A stretch of 32,195 nucleotides of DNA from Gemmatimonadota bacterium (GTDB lineage: Bacteria; Gemmatimonadota; Gemmatimonadetes; Longimicrobiales; Gaopeijiaceae), in contig JADFMD010000020.1 of assembly GCA_022564055.1 (NCBI GenBank), positions 1 through 32,195 of the forward strand, in the 5' to 3' direction. The translations under genes and the position numbers were made by a program. The notes under the pieces were generated by a model. The model saw only the letters and a list, made by a program, of their open reading frames with translations, ran no database searches and was not told the origin of the DNA. Positions within the stretch are counted from its first letter, which is position 1; each line of letters starts with the position of its first letter. Positions 1 through 7,777 of this stretch are shown piece after piece.

Positions 1-201
1 CAGGGGATCGGCGTTGGGGACGACCTGACGACGCGCCGACCGGTCTACTTCGGTGGCGTATCCATCACGAGGCTGGTGTTCCAGTTTTCGGTCGAAGGCG
101 GATGGGTCGGGGGATACGACGCCCTGGCCGGCTACTCGGGCGCGTACGATCCCGGTGGAGTCACACCGTTCGTCAGCGTCGCCGGCCGACTCACGATCTG
201 A
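1..201 (+). CDS. C-terminal end of a probable outer-membrane beta-barrel protein (partial)
   Basis: Frame 1 is open from the first base to a TGA at 199-201, giving 66 residues of an otherwise missing protein. The peptide has alternating polar and hydrophobic residues with many Gly, Tyr and Phe, and ends in short strand-like segments (VTPFVSVAGRLTI). That pattern fits the last strands of an outer-membrane barrel or another secreted beta-rich protein. The stop lies one base before the GTG chosen for ribD, so the two genes may be co-transcribed. The family cannot be named from this fragment. Its coding status is supported by the open frame and the tight junction, but the barrel assignment is inference. 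Confidence 0.5.
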   Translation, partial: QGIGVGDDLTTRRPVYFGGVSITRLVFQFSVEGGWVGGYDALAGYSGAYDPGGVTPFVSVAGRLTI

Positions 202-202
202 C

Positions 203-1396
203 GTGGCTCTGAACGAGTCGGACCGGGAGTGGCTTCTGCGGGCCGCCGAATTGGCTGCCCGGGGGTGGGGTCGGGTGCACCCCAATCCGATGGTCGGATG
301 TATCCTGACGCGCGATGGAAATCTCGTGGGTGAGGGATGGCATGAGGAGTACGGCGGCCCGCACGCAGAGGTGAACGCGATTCGCTCGGCCGGAGACGCA
401 GCCCGCGGCGCCACCGCGTATGTCAGCCTCGAGCCGTGTAGCCACCACGGCAAGACGCCCCCGTGTTCGGAGGTGCTGCTGGAGGCCGGTGTGACTCGCG
501 TGGTCTTCGGGGCTGCCGATCCGGGCCAGGAGACGGGGGGCGGGGGCGAGCTCCTGGCGCAGGCCGGGGTCGAGGTGGTCGGCCCCGGGCCCGACGTCGG
601 AACGTTCCAAGACGTCGATCCCGTGTTTTTCTATACGTCGAGGTACGCTCGCCCCTACCTCGCCTTGAAGTTGGCCGTGAGTTTGGACGGGCGGATTGCG
701 GCCCGGCCGGGCGAGCGGACGCTCCTGACGGGGGACGAAGCGAACAGAGAGGTCCATCGTCTCAGGAGCGGTTTCGACGCCGTTATGGTCGGCGGTGAGA
801 CGGCGCGGGTCGATGATCCCGTGCTCACCGTGCGACATGGCTGGGACCCTCGGGTTCCGCCTACGCGTATCGTATTGGACCCGAGCGCTGCTCTATCTCC
901 GGACGCGGCTCTCTTCGGTACCGAGAGCGACGCGCCGGTCTTGATCTTCGCGACCGAAGCTGCTCGTTCCGAGCGCGTCGATGCGTTGCGTGAGGTCGGC
1001 GCGCAAGTGGAGATCGTGCCGCAAGCCGAGCCGTCGCCTCATGCGGATCCGGCGCCGCGGCCGGAGCCGACACCGAAGGGGGACACGGCGGTGAAAGAGG
1101 ACCCTGGCCCAAAGGTGAAGGGAGGAGCGAACCTGGAAACCGTGCTTGAACGGTGTTGGGGTCTCGGTCTTCGGTCCGTCTTCTGCGAGGGTGGAGGAAG
1201 ATTGGCCACGGCCCTTTCACGTGAGGGATTGGCCCGGCGGTTTTATCTTTTCCAGGCACCCGTTACCCTCGGGTCCCAAGGTGTCCCGGCCTTTCCGGGC
1301 GGGGACGCTACGCCTGAGGGCCTGGGCTGGTCGAGCAGGGGCGAGCCCGTTCGATTCGGGCCCGACCTTTTACTCACCTACGACCGGAAAATCTGA
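203..1396 (+). CDS. ribD: Bifunctional riboflavin biosynthesis protein RibD (deaminase/reductase)
   Basis: RibD deaminates the pyrimidine product of GTP cyclohydrolase II and then reduces its ribose chain, two cytosolic steps of riboflavin synthesis. The N-terminal CDA-type deaminase has the zinc ligands HAE (H54, E56) and C79/C88 within PCSHHGKTPPC. The reductase begins near residue 153 (RPYLALKLAVSLDGRIA) and has the TGDEANREVHRLRSG and VGGETARVDDPVLTVR segments. I chose GTG at 203, just after the preceding stop, because conserved sequence starts there (VALNESDREWLLRAAELA); this gives 397 residues. An upstream ATG at 53 is open but overlaps another gene and adds unconserved sequence. Residues about 272-307 are a Pro/Glu/Asp-rich insertion not typical of the family. 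The stop overlaps the ribE ATG by one base, so translation is probably coupled. Confidence 0.93.
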   Translation: MALNESDREWLLRAAELAARGWGRVHPNPMVGCILTRDGNLVGEGWHEEYGGPHAEVNAIRSAGDAARGATAYVSLEPCSHHGKTPPCSEVLLEAGVTRVVFGAADPGQETGGGGELLAQAGVEVVGPGPDVGTFQDVDPVFFYTSRYARPYLALKLAVSLDGRIAARPGERTLLTGDEANREVHRLRSGFDAVMVGGETARVDDPVLTVRHGWDPRVPPTRIVLDPSAALSPDAALFGTESDAPVLIFATEAARSERVDALREVGAQVEIVPQAEPSPHADPAPRPEPTPKGDTAVKEDPGPKVKGGANLETVLERCWGLGLRSVFCEGGGRLATALSREGLARRFYLFQAPVTLGSQGVPAFPGGDATPEGLGWSSRGEPVRFGPDLLLTYDRKI

Positions 1397-1992
1397 TGTT
1401 CAGTGGGATCGTAGAGGAGGTGGGGACGGTACGGGCCACGCGGGAGATGGACGGCGCTCGAGAGTTGGAGATCGATGCGACGACCGTGCTCGAAGATCTT
1501 CAGCCCGGCGCGTCTGTCTGTCTCGATGGAGCCTGTCACACCGTGGTCGAGGTTCTGGACGGGGGTTTCACGGTCAATAGCGTAGGAACCACGCTCTCCC
1601 GGACTGTGGCGGGCGATTACACGGAAGGGAGCAAGGTCAATCTCGAACGTGCCCTCGCGATAGGAAGCCGCTTGGACGGACATCTCGTTCAAGGCCACAT
1701 CGACGGGGTGAGTGAATTGATCCACGTCGAGGACCGGGGGGCATTTCGTCTTCTCGACTTCAAGATTCCGTCCGATGTGGCCTCGGGGACCATCCTTCAT
1801 GGCTCGATCACTCTCAACGGAGTGAGTCTTACCGTCAACGCGATTTCGGACGACCACATCTGTCAGGTGGCCGTAATCCCGTTCACCTGGGAGCATACCA
1901 ACCTCAGCAAGCTCGAACCCGGCGCGCGGGTGAACGTCGAGGGTGACCTGATCGGGAAGTACGTCCGGAGGCTGCTCCCCGGCGGCTCCTGA
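1396..1992 (+). CDS. ribE: Riboflavin synthase alpha chain
   Basis: This enzyme dismutates two molecules of 6,7-dimethyl-8-ribityllumazine to riboflavin and is the last step of the pathway. The 198-residue protein begins MFSGIVEEVG, the classic start of the family (MFTGIVEE). It has two lumazine-binding repeats: one covers about residues 1-95 with the GASVCLDGACHTVVEV core, the other about 96-190 with GSITLNGVSLTVNAI. Length is normal to slightly short. The ATG overlaps the TGA of ribD by one base. It lies between ribD and ribBA, as in many bacterial rib clusters. The symbol ribE is used here for the alpha-type synthase; some species call it ribC. Confidence 0.95.
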   Translation: MFSGIVEEVGTVRATREMDGARELEIDATTVLEDLQPGASVCLDGACHTVVEVLDGGFTVNSVGTTLSRTVAGDYTEGSKVNLERALAIGSRLDGHLVQGHIDGVSELIHVEDRGAFRLLDFKIPSDVASGTILHGSITLNGVSLTVNAISDDHICQVAVIPFTWEHTNLSKLEPGARVNVEGDLIGKYVRRLLPGGS

Positions 1993-2146
1993 GAGCGGTC
2001 CCGATCCCGGCGGGGCCTTCTGTACTTCTTCCATAACCTTCCAGAAGCTCTCCCTGCTGATATTATGTCTGTGTGGCAATGCGTAAGGCGCCGGAGCCAT
2101 GGGCCGTGCGCACTGGAGCCATCGTAGCGAGAAGGAGTAACTGGCC

Positions 2147-3382
2147 ATGCCGTTCGATACCGTCCCACAAGCCCTGGAGGACATACGTCAGGGCAAGCTC
2201 ATCATCGTCGCCGACGACGAGGATCGCGAAAACGAGGGAGACCTGGTCTGTGCGGCTTCCCTCGTGACGCCTGAGACGGTGAACTTCATGATCAAGTTCG
2301 GCGGGGGCCTCATTTGCGTCGCGATGACACGCCCCCGTGCCACTGCGTTGGGTCTTCCTCTCATGACGGACGAGAATTCCGACCCACAGGGGACCGCGTT
2401 CACGATTTCCGTAGATGCCCACCAACGTTTCGGTGTGACCACAGGCATCAGCGCTCACGATCGAGCCAAGACGATCGAGGTCCTGGTTGATCCCGAGTCC
2501 GAGCCGGGTGACCTCAGGCGTCCGGGACACATCTTTCCCCTCAAGGCCTGCCCTGGAGGTGTACTTCGCCGCGTGGGCCAGACCGAGGCTGCCGTGGACC
2601 TGGCGCGCATGGCTGGGCTGCCGGAAGTCGGGGTGATCTGTGAGATACTGAATCCCGACGGGACCATGGCACGCCGCCCGCAACTGGAGTTGTATGCGCA
2701 GGAGCATGGCCTTCGGTTCATCACCGTGGCCCAGTTGGTGGCGTACCGCCTGAAAAAGGAACGCCTGGTCACACGGGTGGCTGAAGCGAACTTGCCGACC
2801 GAGTTCGGACCCTTCCGGATCATCGCCTACCAGAGCCCCATCGATGACCGGGAGCACGTCGCGCTGGTCAAGGGTGACATCGGGGGTGATGTGGAGGAGG
2901 GTGCCGAAGGCGACGGCGAGGCGGTTGAGGACGTGCTGGTTCGTATGCACTCGGAGTGTCTGACGGGTGATGTGTTCGGCTCGCTCCGTTGCGACTGCGG
3001 CTCGCAATTGAGGGCCGCGCTCAAGCAGATCGCGGAGAAGGGCCGGGGCGTTATCGTCTACCTGAAACAGGAAGGACGGGGCATCGGCCTGCACAACAAA
3101 ATTCGAGCGTATGAGCTACAGGACCAGGGTCACGACACCGTCGAGGCGAACGAGGCCCTGGGGTTCAAGCCGGACCTTCGGGATTACGGGATTGGCGCTC
3201 AGATTCTTCTCGATCTCGGGCTCAAGAAAATTTGCCTGCTGACCAACAATCCGCGGAAGATTGTGGGGCTCGAAGGGTACAATCTCGAGATCACCGGGAG
3301 GGAGCCCCTTCGCGTCGGGCGCGGGGAGCACAACCGGGGTTACCTCGACACGAAACGATCGAAGTTGGGCCACCTCCTGTAG
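2147..3382 (+). CDS. ribBA: Bifunctional DHBP synthase / GTP cyclohydrolase II
   Basis: RibBA supplies both precursors of riboflavin: dihydroxybutanone phosphate from ribulose 5-phosphate and the diaminopyrimidine from GTP. The N-terminal RibB domain (about 1-205) has the acidic [10 protein letters not shown] motif at residues 23-32, and [13 protein letters not shown] further on. The RibA domain (about 206-411) has the zinc cysteines C271, C282 and C284 in [18 protein letters not shown], and [19 protein letters not shown]. The ATG is preceded by a strong Shine-Dalgarno sequence (GAAGGAG, about 2130). At 411 residues the length is normal. An acidic stretch, [17 protein letters not shown], is inserted just before the RibA metal site. 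A 154-base gap separates it from ribE, so it may also have its own promoter. The stop codon lies in a 13-nt tandem duplication. Confidence 0.96.
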   Translation: MPFDTVPQALEDIRQGKLIIVADDEDRENEGDLVCAASLVTPETVNFMIKFGGGLICVAMTRPRATALGLPLMTDENSDPQGTAFTISVDAHQRFGVTTGISAHDRAKTIEVLVDPESEPGDLRRPGHIFPLKACPGGVLRRVGQTEAAVDLARMAGLPEVGVICEILNPDGTMARRPQLELYAQEHGLRFITVAQLVAYRLKKERLVTRVAEANLPTEFGPFRIIAYQSPIDDREHVALVKGDIGGDVEEGAEGDGEAVEDVLVRMHSECLTGDVFGSLRCDCGSQLRAALKQIAEKGRGVIVYLKQEGRGIGLHNKIRAYELQDQGHDTVEANEALGFKPDLRDYGIGAQILLDLGLKKICLLTNNPRKIVGLEGYNLEITGREPLRVGRGEHNRGYLDTKRSKLGHLL

Positions 3383-3399
3383 GATGCTCCTGTAGGATG
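3374..3399 (+). repeat. 13-nt perfect tandem duplication across the ribBA stop codon
   Basis: The sequence CTCCTGTAGGATG occurs twice in a row, at 3374-3386 and 3387-3399. The first copy contains the TAG stop of ribBA (3380-3382). The second lies in the short gap before ribH. It looks like a small slippage or duplication event that lengthened the spacer without changing either protein. Confidence 0.9.
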
Positions 3400-3421
3400 C
3401 GATCACACGAGGACGCCTGAG

Positions 3422-3904
3422 GTGCAACTGGACACCGGCTCGCAACTTCCGGATCCCACGCCGGCGCCGGGCCGGCGTATCGGGATTATCGCGGCGCGCT
3501 TCAACAGCGATGTGACGGAAGAGATGTTGGAAGGATGCCAGAGCACCCTGGAAGAGTTCGGCGTCGAGGGGGGCGCGGTGGACGTCTATTGGGTTCCGGG
3601 TGCTTGGGAGCTTCCCCAGGCGGCCAGAAGGATCGCGGCCCTGAACCGGCATGATGCGCTCATCGCGTTAGGATGTGTGATTCGGGGCGAAACGCCACAC
3701 TTCGACTACGTTGCCGGTGAGGCTTCTTCAGGCCTCGGTGCCGTCGCGAGGGAAATCGATATTCCGCTCCTGTTTGGCGTGCTGACGACCGACACACCCG
3801 AACAGGCCTGGGCTCGCGCTTCGCGGGAGGAGGGCAACAAGGGAGGTGACCTCGCGCGGAGCGCGCTTCACATGATCGGCCTATACGAGGGTCTCGAGGA
3901 CTAG
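3422..3904 (+). CDS. ribH: 6,7-dimethyl-8-ribityllumazine synthase
   Basis: RibH condenses the ribityl-aminouracil with dihydroxybutanone phosphate to make the lumazine used by riboflavin synthase, usually as a pentameric or icosahedral shell. The 160-residue protein has the family landmarks in order: RIGIIAARFNSDVTEEML (start of the Rossmann-like fold), VPGAWELPQAARRIA, GCVIRGETPHFDYVAGEAS with the catalytic His93, FGVLTTDTPEQAWARAS and EEGNKGGDLARSAL. The start is GTG at 3422. A fairly proline-rich N-terminal stretch of about 18 residues precedes the fold. It sits 39 bases after ribBA and 7 bases before nusB, the usual ribH-nusB order. Confidence 0.96.
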   Translation: MQLDTGSQLPDPTPAPGRRIGIIAARFNSDVTEEMLEGCQSTLEEFGVEGGAVDVYWVPGAWELPQAARRIAALNRHDALIALGCVIRGETPHFDYVAGEASSGLGAVAREIDIPLLFGVLTTDTPEQAWARASREEGNKGGDLARSALHMIGLYEGLED

Positions 3905-3911
3905 AATCGCC

Positions 3912-4364
3912 TTGAAAAAATCAGGCGGAGTCGCCGAAAGCGTGGCCCGGCGGATCGATCGGACCCGGGCGAGGGCTTGGGCGCTTCAGATCCATTACCA
4001 GTGGGACGTCGGGGACCGGAAGGGAACGCTCACCGACGTTCTGGAAGAAGTCACGGTCATGCGGAGGATCGCAGATTCACGTATGCCGTATCTGCGCCGC
4101 CTGGCAGCGGAGTTGGACGCTCGCGGCGATGAGTTGGAGGAACTGCTCGAGCTGGCGTTGGACAATTGGCGCATGGACCGCCTGGCCCTGCTCGACCGCG
4201 CCATCCTCAGGATCGCCGCCGCGGAGTTGATCTATTTCGATGAGATCCCGCCCAAAGTCTCCATTCAGGAAGCGGTGCGGCTGGCCGAGCGGTACAGCGG
4301 CGCCGAGTCCCCCCGGTTCGTAAATGGCGTTCTGGATGCGCTTTACAAGCGGGTGATCCGCTGA
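3912..4364 (+). CDS. nusB: Transcription antitermination factor NusB
   Basis: NusB binds boxA RNA together with ribosomal protein S10 and supports antitermination in rRNA operons. The 150-residue protein is all-helical. It has RTRARAWALQIHYQWDVG near the N-terminus and the hallmark C-terminal run WRMDRLALLDRAILRIAAAELIYFDEIPPKVSIQEAVRLAERYS, interrupted only by minor variation, ending FVNGVLDALYKRV. The start is TTG at 3912 (LKKSGG), with GAGGAC at about 3896 as a weak ribosome binding site; a GTG a little downstream is possible. Close linkage behind ribH is common in many phyla and supports the call. Confidence 0.94.
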   Translation: MKKSGGVAESVARRIDRTRARAWALQIHYQWDVGDRKGTLTDVLEEVTVMRRIADSRMPYLRRLAAELDARGDELEELLELALDNWRMDRLALLDRAILRIAAAELIYFDEIPPKVSIQEAVRLAERYSGAESPRFVNGVLDALYKRVIR

Positions 4365-4380
4365 TCCCGGAGTGGGGTGC

Positions 4381-5508
4381 GTGAAGATCGTCGTTCTCAA
4401 CTGGCTCGACCGGGAAAACCCGCAAGCCGGCGGGGCGGAAGTCCATCTCCATGAGATTTTCGGCCGACTCGTGGGGTGGGGACATTCCGTCACGCTCTTA
4501 TGCTCGGCATGGCCGGGGAGCCCGCGTCGCACTGCGCTCGACGGTATCGAGGTGCATCGGGTCGGCAGCCGGTACACGCTATCTCTCGTCGCCCCGGTCT
4601 ACTTCCGGCGCCGACTCCGGGCGGAGCGTTTCGACGTGGTGGTGGAGGACCTGAACAAGGTGCCCTTTTTTTCGCCCTTTTGGGGGACCGGAACGCCCGT
4701 GGCGTTGATCGTCCACCACCTTTTCGGGACGGCGGCATTTCAGGAGGCCTCGCTCCCGGTGGCGGCAGCGACCTGGCTTCTGGAGCGGCCGGTGCCGAGA
4801 GTGTTCCGATCCGTGCCGACGGTCGCGGTCTCCGAGAGTACTGCCGAGGATCTCGTGCGGCGCGGGCTGCCACGTAGCGGGATCGAGATCATCCCCAACG
4901 GGGTCGATCTCGAGGTTCTGTCTCCGCTCGTCCCCGAAGAACGTTTTCCCGAACCGACCCTCCTGTATCTGGGAAGGCTCAAACGTTACAAGCACGTCGA
5001 CCTCTTGCTGCGGGCCATTTCCGCACTCGTGGGACGAGGGACGTCGTGCCGGCTTCTCGTAGCGGGGCGTGGAGACGACCAGCCTCGGCTGGAGGCGCTC
5101 CGAGCTTCCCTCGGATTAGAGAACCACGTGGAGTTTCTGGGCTACGTATCCGACGGGGAGAAAGCGGAGCTTCTGCGGAAGAGTTGGATCAATCTTCTCA
5201 TGTCGGTAAAGGAGGGCTGGGGCATCTCGAACCTCGAGGCTGCGGCCTGTGGAACGCCGACCATCGCTAGCGATGTGCCCGGCCTCAGAGATTCGGTCGT
5301 GGACGGGCAGACCGGTTTTCTCGTTCCCCACGGGGACGTCGAGGCTCTCAGCCAGCGGATCGAAGAGCTCCTCGGGGACGAGGAAACACGTACACGCTTG
5401 GGCACCGGCGCCAGACGCTTCGCCGAGGGGTTCGGTTGGGACGCTTCGGCGCGTGCCATGGAGAAATTCCTACAGGAGCGGGTAGTCGACGCACCCAGTC
5501 CGGGCTAA
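4381..5508 (+). CDS. GT4-family glycosyltransferase
   Basis: This is a GT-B fold retaining glycosyltransferase of 375 residues. It probably transfers a sugar from a nucleotide donor to a glycan, glycolipid or small acceptor; the substrate cannot be read from sequence. The N-terminal acceptor domain starts MKIVVLNWLDRENPQAGGAEVHLHEI, matching family members. The donor domain has LLYLGRLKRYKHVDLLLRAI and the EX7E motif (E278 and E286 in EGWGISNLEAAACGTP), then GLRDSVVDGQTGFLV. I chose GTG at 4381 rather than GTG at 4372 because conserved sequence begins there and GGAG at 4369-4372 is well spaced. It follows nusB by 16 bases but is functionally unrelated to riboflavin synthesis. Confidence 0.88.
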   Translation: MKIVVLNWLDRENPQAGGAEVHLHEIFGRLVGWGHSVTLLCSAWPGSPRRTALDGIEVHRVGSRYTLSLVAPVYFRRRLRAERFDVVVEDLNKVPFFSPFWGTGTPVALIVHHLFGTAAFQEASLPVAAATWLLERPVPRVFRSVPTVAVSESTAEDLVRRGLPRSGIEIIPNGVDLEVLSPLVPEERFPEPTLLYLGRLKRYKHVDLLLRAISALVGRGTSCRLLVAGRGDDQPRLEALRASLGLENHVEFLGYVSDGEKAELLRKSWINLLMSVKEGWGISNLEAAACGTPTIASDVPGLRDSVVDGQTGFLVPHGDVEALSQRIEELLGDEETRTRLGTGARRFAEGFGWDASARAMEKFLQERVVDAPSPG

Positions 5509-5576
5509 CTTTGGTTGGCGTGGGGGGACCACGAGTGGACGCTTGGTCGTCGCAAAAAATCAGGAGGGGAGCCTGC

Positions 5577-5903
5577 ATGGAAGTTCGGATTACCTCGCGA
5601 CATACGAGCCTTCCCGAGGCCGTCCGAGCCCGCACCGAAGAGCTCCTTTCCAAGCTGACGAAGTATGACGCTCGCGTTTCGGTGGTCGAGGTCGTTTTCC
5701 ATGAAGAAAAGAACTCCAAGAAGATAGAGGGAATTCTGCACGTCGACCGAAGTGATCCCATCGTCGCCACCGGGGAAGGCGATGATTTCAGCGAAGCTCT
5801 AAGCCAGGTGAACGACCGCCTCGTACGTCAGCTTCGGAAGCTTCACGAGCAGACGAAGGATCATCGGGCTCCACCGCTGACCGAAACTCTTTCGCAGGAG
5901 TAG
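5577..5903 (+). CDS. hpf: Ribosome hibernation-promoting factor (short HPF/YfiA type)
   Basis: HPF binds the 30S decoding region and inactivates ribosomes under starvation. The 108-residue protein starts MEVRITSRHTSLPEAVRART and has the beta-alpha fold features KLTKYDARVSVVEVVFHEE, KIEGILHVDRSDPIVATGEGDDFSEALSQVNDRLVRQLRKLHEQ. It lacks the long C-terminal dimerisation domain, so it is the short type. ATG at 5577 is preceded by a strong AGGAGGGG at about 5562; the upstream in-frame extension to 5436 is not conserved and overlaps the glycosyltransferase. It is the first gene of the PTS operon and sits 7 bases ahead of hprK. In proteobacteria hpf is likewise found beside PTS-Ntr genes, so linkage to PTS signalling is a recurring theme. 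Confidence 0.92.
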   Translation: MEVRITSRHTSLPEAVRARTEELLSKLTKYDARVSVVEVVFHEEKNSKKIEGILHVDRSDPIVATGEGDDFSEALSQVNDRLVRQLRKLHEQTKDHRAPPLTETLSQE

Positions 5904-5910
5904 CCCCTAT

Positions 5911-6906
5911 TTGACTAAGGATTCGCCGGAGGCCCCGCCGGAGTCGATCCCGGAAATCACCGTCCACCGCTTGTTAGAGGACAGGCGAAAGACGCTGCAG
6001 CTCGAAGTCTTGACCCCCGGCATCAGCTTGGAGCGCAGGATTCTGGACCCCGATCTCTCCAGCCCTGGGCTCGCGTTGGCCGGGTACACCGAGCGTTTCG
6101 CGTCCGAACGAATCCAGGTTTTCGGTGAGACCGAGATCACCTACCTCGAAGGCCTGACCCCAGAGGAGCGGCGAGACCGGGTCGAGGGCATGTTCAAGTT
6201 CGAAATTCCGGTGGCGTTCGTCACCAAGGGGCTGTCGGTGCCCGCCGAATTCCTCGAGGTGGCCGCAGAGTGCTCGATTCCGATCCTTCTCTCGGGTCTG
6301 AGCACGAAAGAATTCTACCGACGGATCAAGCCCTATCTCGACGCGATGCTCGCGCCCAGAACCAATCTCCATGGGTCCTTGGCCGACGTATACGGTGTGG
6401 GCCTGCTCTTTGTCGGCGAGAGCGGTGTCGGTAAGAGCGAGTGTGTATTGGACCTGGTGGAAAGAGGCCATCGACTGGTCGCAGATGATCATGTTATCGT
6501 CTCGCGGCGGGGACCGGACATCCTTCTGGGCCAGGGGCATCAACTCCAGGCCCACCACATGGAAATTCGGGGGCTCGGCATCATTGATATCCGCACGCTC
6601 TTTGGGATCCACGCCACCCGCCAACAGAAGCGAATCGAAGTGATCGTCCGGCTGGAGCGCTGGGACGGAAAACGTGCCTATACTCGGACCGGACTCGAGA
6701 CGACCGAAGTCGACGTGCTCGGAATCAAGGTTCCCGAAGTGACGATTCCTCTCAACGCCGGCAAGAACATCACGGTGATTTCGGAGGTGGTGGCGATGAA
6801 CCACCTGCTGAAGTACGCGGGAATCGACTCCGCCGGTGCCTTCAATCAAAGGTTGAAGGACGCCATGCGTCCGGTGCGTGAGTATTTCGAGCAGGACTAT
6901 GAGTGA
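5911..6906 (+). CDS. hprK: HPr kinase/phosphorylase
   Basis: HprK phosphorylates and dephosphorylates HPr on its regulatory serine in response to metabolites. In Firmicutes this drives catabolite repression; elsewhere it tunes PTS activity. The 331-residue protein has the N-terminal MurF-like domain (about 1-135) and the kinase domain with LHGSLADVYGVGLLFVGESG, the P-loop GESGVGKS at 169-176, LVADDHVIV, MEIRGLGIIDIRTLFG and the C-terminal KVPEVTIPLNAGKNITVI. The start is TTG at 5911, with AGGAG at 5896-5900 inside the end of hpf. Its 3' end overlaps the EIIA gene by 8 bases. HPr with the target serine (S50) is encoded six genes downstream, so kinase and substrate are in one operon. Confidence 0.95.
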   Translation: MTKDSPEAPPESIPEITVHRLLEDRRKTLQLEVLTPGISLERRILDPDLSSPGLALAGYTERFASERIQVFGETEITYLEGLTPEERRDRVEGMFKFEIPVAFVTKGLSVPAEFLEVAAECSIPILLSGLSTKEFYRRIKPYLDAMLAPRTNLHGSLADVYGVGLLFVGESGVGKSECVLDLVERGHRLVADDHVIVSRRGPDILLGQGHQLQAHHMEIRGLGIIDIRTLFGIHATRQQKRIEVIVRLERWDGKRAYTRTGLETTEVDVLGIKVPEVTIPLNAGKNITVISEVVAMNHLLKYAGIDSAGAFNQRLKDAMRPVREYFEQDYE

Positions 6907-7294
6907 CGCGGAGCTGGTAAGGGGCGTCTTGCTCAGCCATGGGAAATTGGCCGAAGGGATGGTCGATGCGGTGGCGAGGATCACCGGGCTGGACGAGGGT
7001 GCTCTGACCGCGATGAGCAACGAGGGACAGAATCCCCAGGGCCTGGCCGATCAGGTGGATGCGCTGGTCGGAAGTGGGCCCGTGGTGGTTTTCACCGATC
7101 TCCGCAGCGGAAGTTGCGCGCTCACCGCTCAACTGACGTGTAGGGGCAACGGAAAACGGGCGGTGGTGTGCGGCATGAACCTTCCGATGTTACTCGAGTT
7201 CGTGTTTCATCGGGAGCTACCCCTTTCCGAGCTGGTTCCGCGTCTCCTTCGAAAAGGCAAAGAGGGCGTCGAGACCGCCGAGCCACTCGCATAG
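6899..7294 (+). CDS. PTS mannose-class EIIA protein
   Basis: A single-domain EIIA of the mannose/sorbose class, which takes phosphate from HPr and passes it to EIIB. The 131-residue protein starts MSDAELVRGVLLSHGKLAEGM with the phospho-accepting His14 in SHG. It also has VVVFTDLRSGSCALTAQL and GMNLPMLLEFVF, matching the ManX/LevF fold. ATG at 6899 overlaps the end of hprK by 8 bases, indicating translational coupling; a start at 6878 would lie deeper inside hprK and is not conserved. The stop at 7292-7294 directly abuts the EIIB ATG. Sugar specificity cannot be told from this subunit. Confidence 0.9.
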   Translation: MSDAELVRGVLLSHGKLAEGMVDAVARITGLDEGALTAMSNEGQNPQGLADQVDALVGSGPVVVFTDLRSGSCALTAQLTCRGNGKRAVVCGMNLPMLLEFVFHRELPLSELVPRLLRKGKEGVETAEPLA

Positions 7295-7774
7295 ATGTCG
7301 GTCGTCCTGTATCGAATCGATGAACGGCTCATCCACGGACAGGTGGTGATGGGCTGGGGGCCGCAACTCGGGGTGGACCACTACGTGGTCGTAGACGACG
7401 AGTTGGCCACGAGCCAATGGGAGCAAGATCTCTACCGACTGGGTCTGCCCGATAACGCCTCCGCAGACTTCCTGACGGTTGATGACGCGAGGGCACGCCT
7501 CACTGAACTCGACGCCGATGCCCGGAAGACGGTGGTGCTGACTCGCACGATCGTCGCGATGACCGCGCTTGCCGAGGGTGATCGTCTACGGGGTCGTGAG
7601 GTCAACCTCGGCGGTCTCCATCATTCCCCTGGTCGCACCGAACGCGTCCCGTACGTGTTCCTGGGTCAGGAAGAGGAGGAGGGTCTTCAAGCCCTCGCGG
7701 ATGAGGGTGTCGAGGTCTCCGCTCGCGACCTTCCGGGGAGTCGGGCGGTCGACCTAGAAACCCTCCTGGGCTGA
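7295..7774 (+). CDS. PTS mannose-class EIIB protein
   Basis: EIIB of the mannose/fructose/sorbose class, a cytosolic phosphocarrier that donates phosphate to the sugar as it crosses EIIC/EIID. The 159-residue protein has the class signature LYRIDERLIHGQVVMGWG with the active-site His14, then DHYVVVDDELATSQWEQDLYRLGLP and VNLGGLHHSPGRTERVPYVFLG, all typical of this class. The ATG directly follows the EIIA stop with no gap, and EIIC begins 3 bases after its end. Length is normal (about 160). Together with EIIA, EIIC and EIID it makes a complete class-specific set. Confidence 0.92.
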   Translation: MSVVLYRIDERLIHGQVVMGWGPQLGVDHYVVVDDELATSQWEQDLYRLGLPDNASADFLTVDDARARLTELDADARKTVVLTRTIVAMTALAEGDRLRGREVNLGGLHHSPGRTERVPYVFLGQEEEEGLQALADEGVEVSARDLPGSRAVDLETLLG

Positions 7775-7777
7775 TCC

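Noticed and set aside
1993-2146. Possible FMN riboswitch before ribBA
   Set aside because: The 154-base gap lacks the conserved RFN blocks (AGGGGC-like start and CCGAC-type motifs); only a weak TATTAT-like sequence is present.
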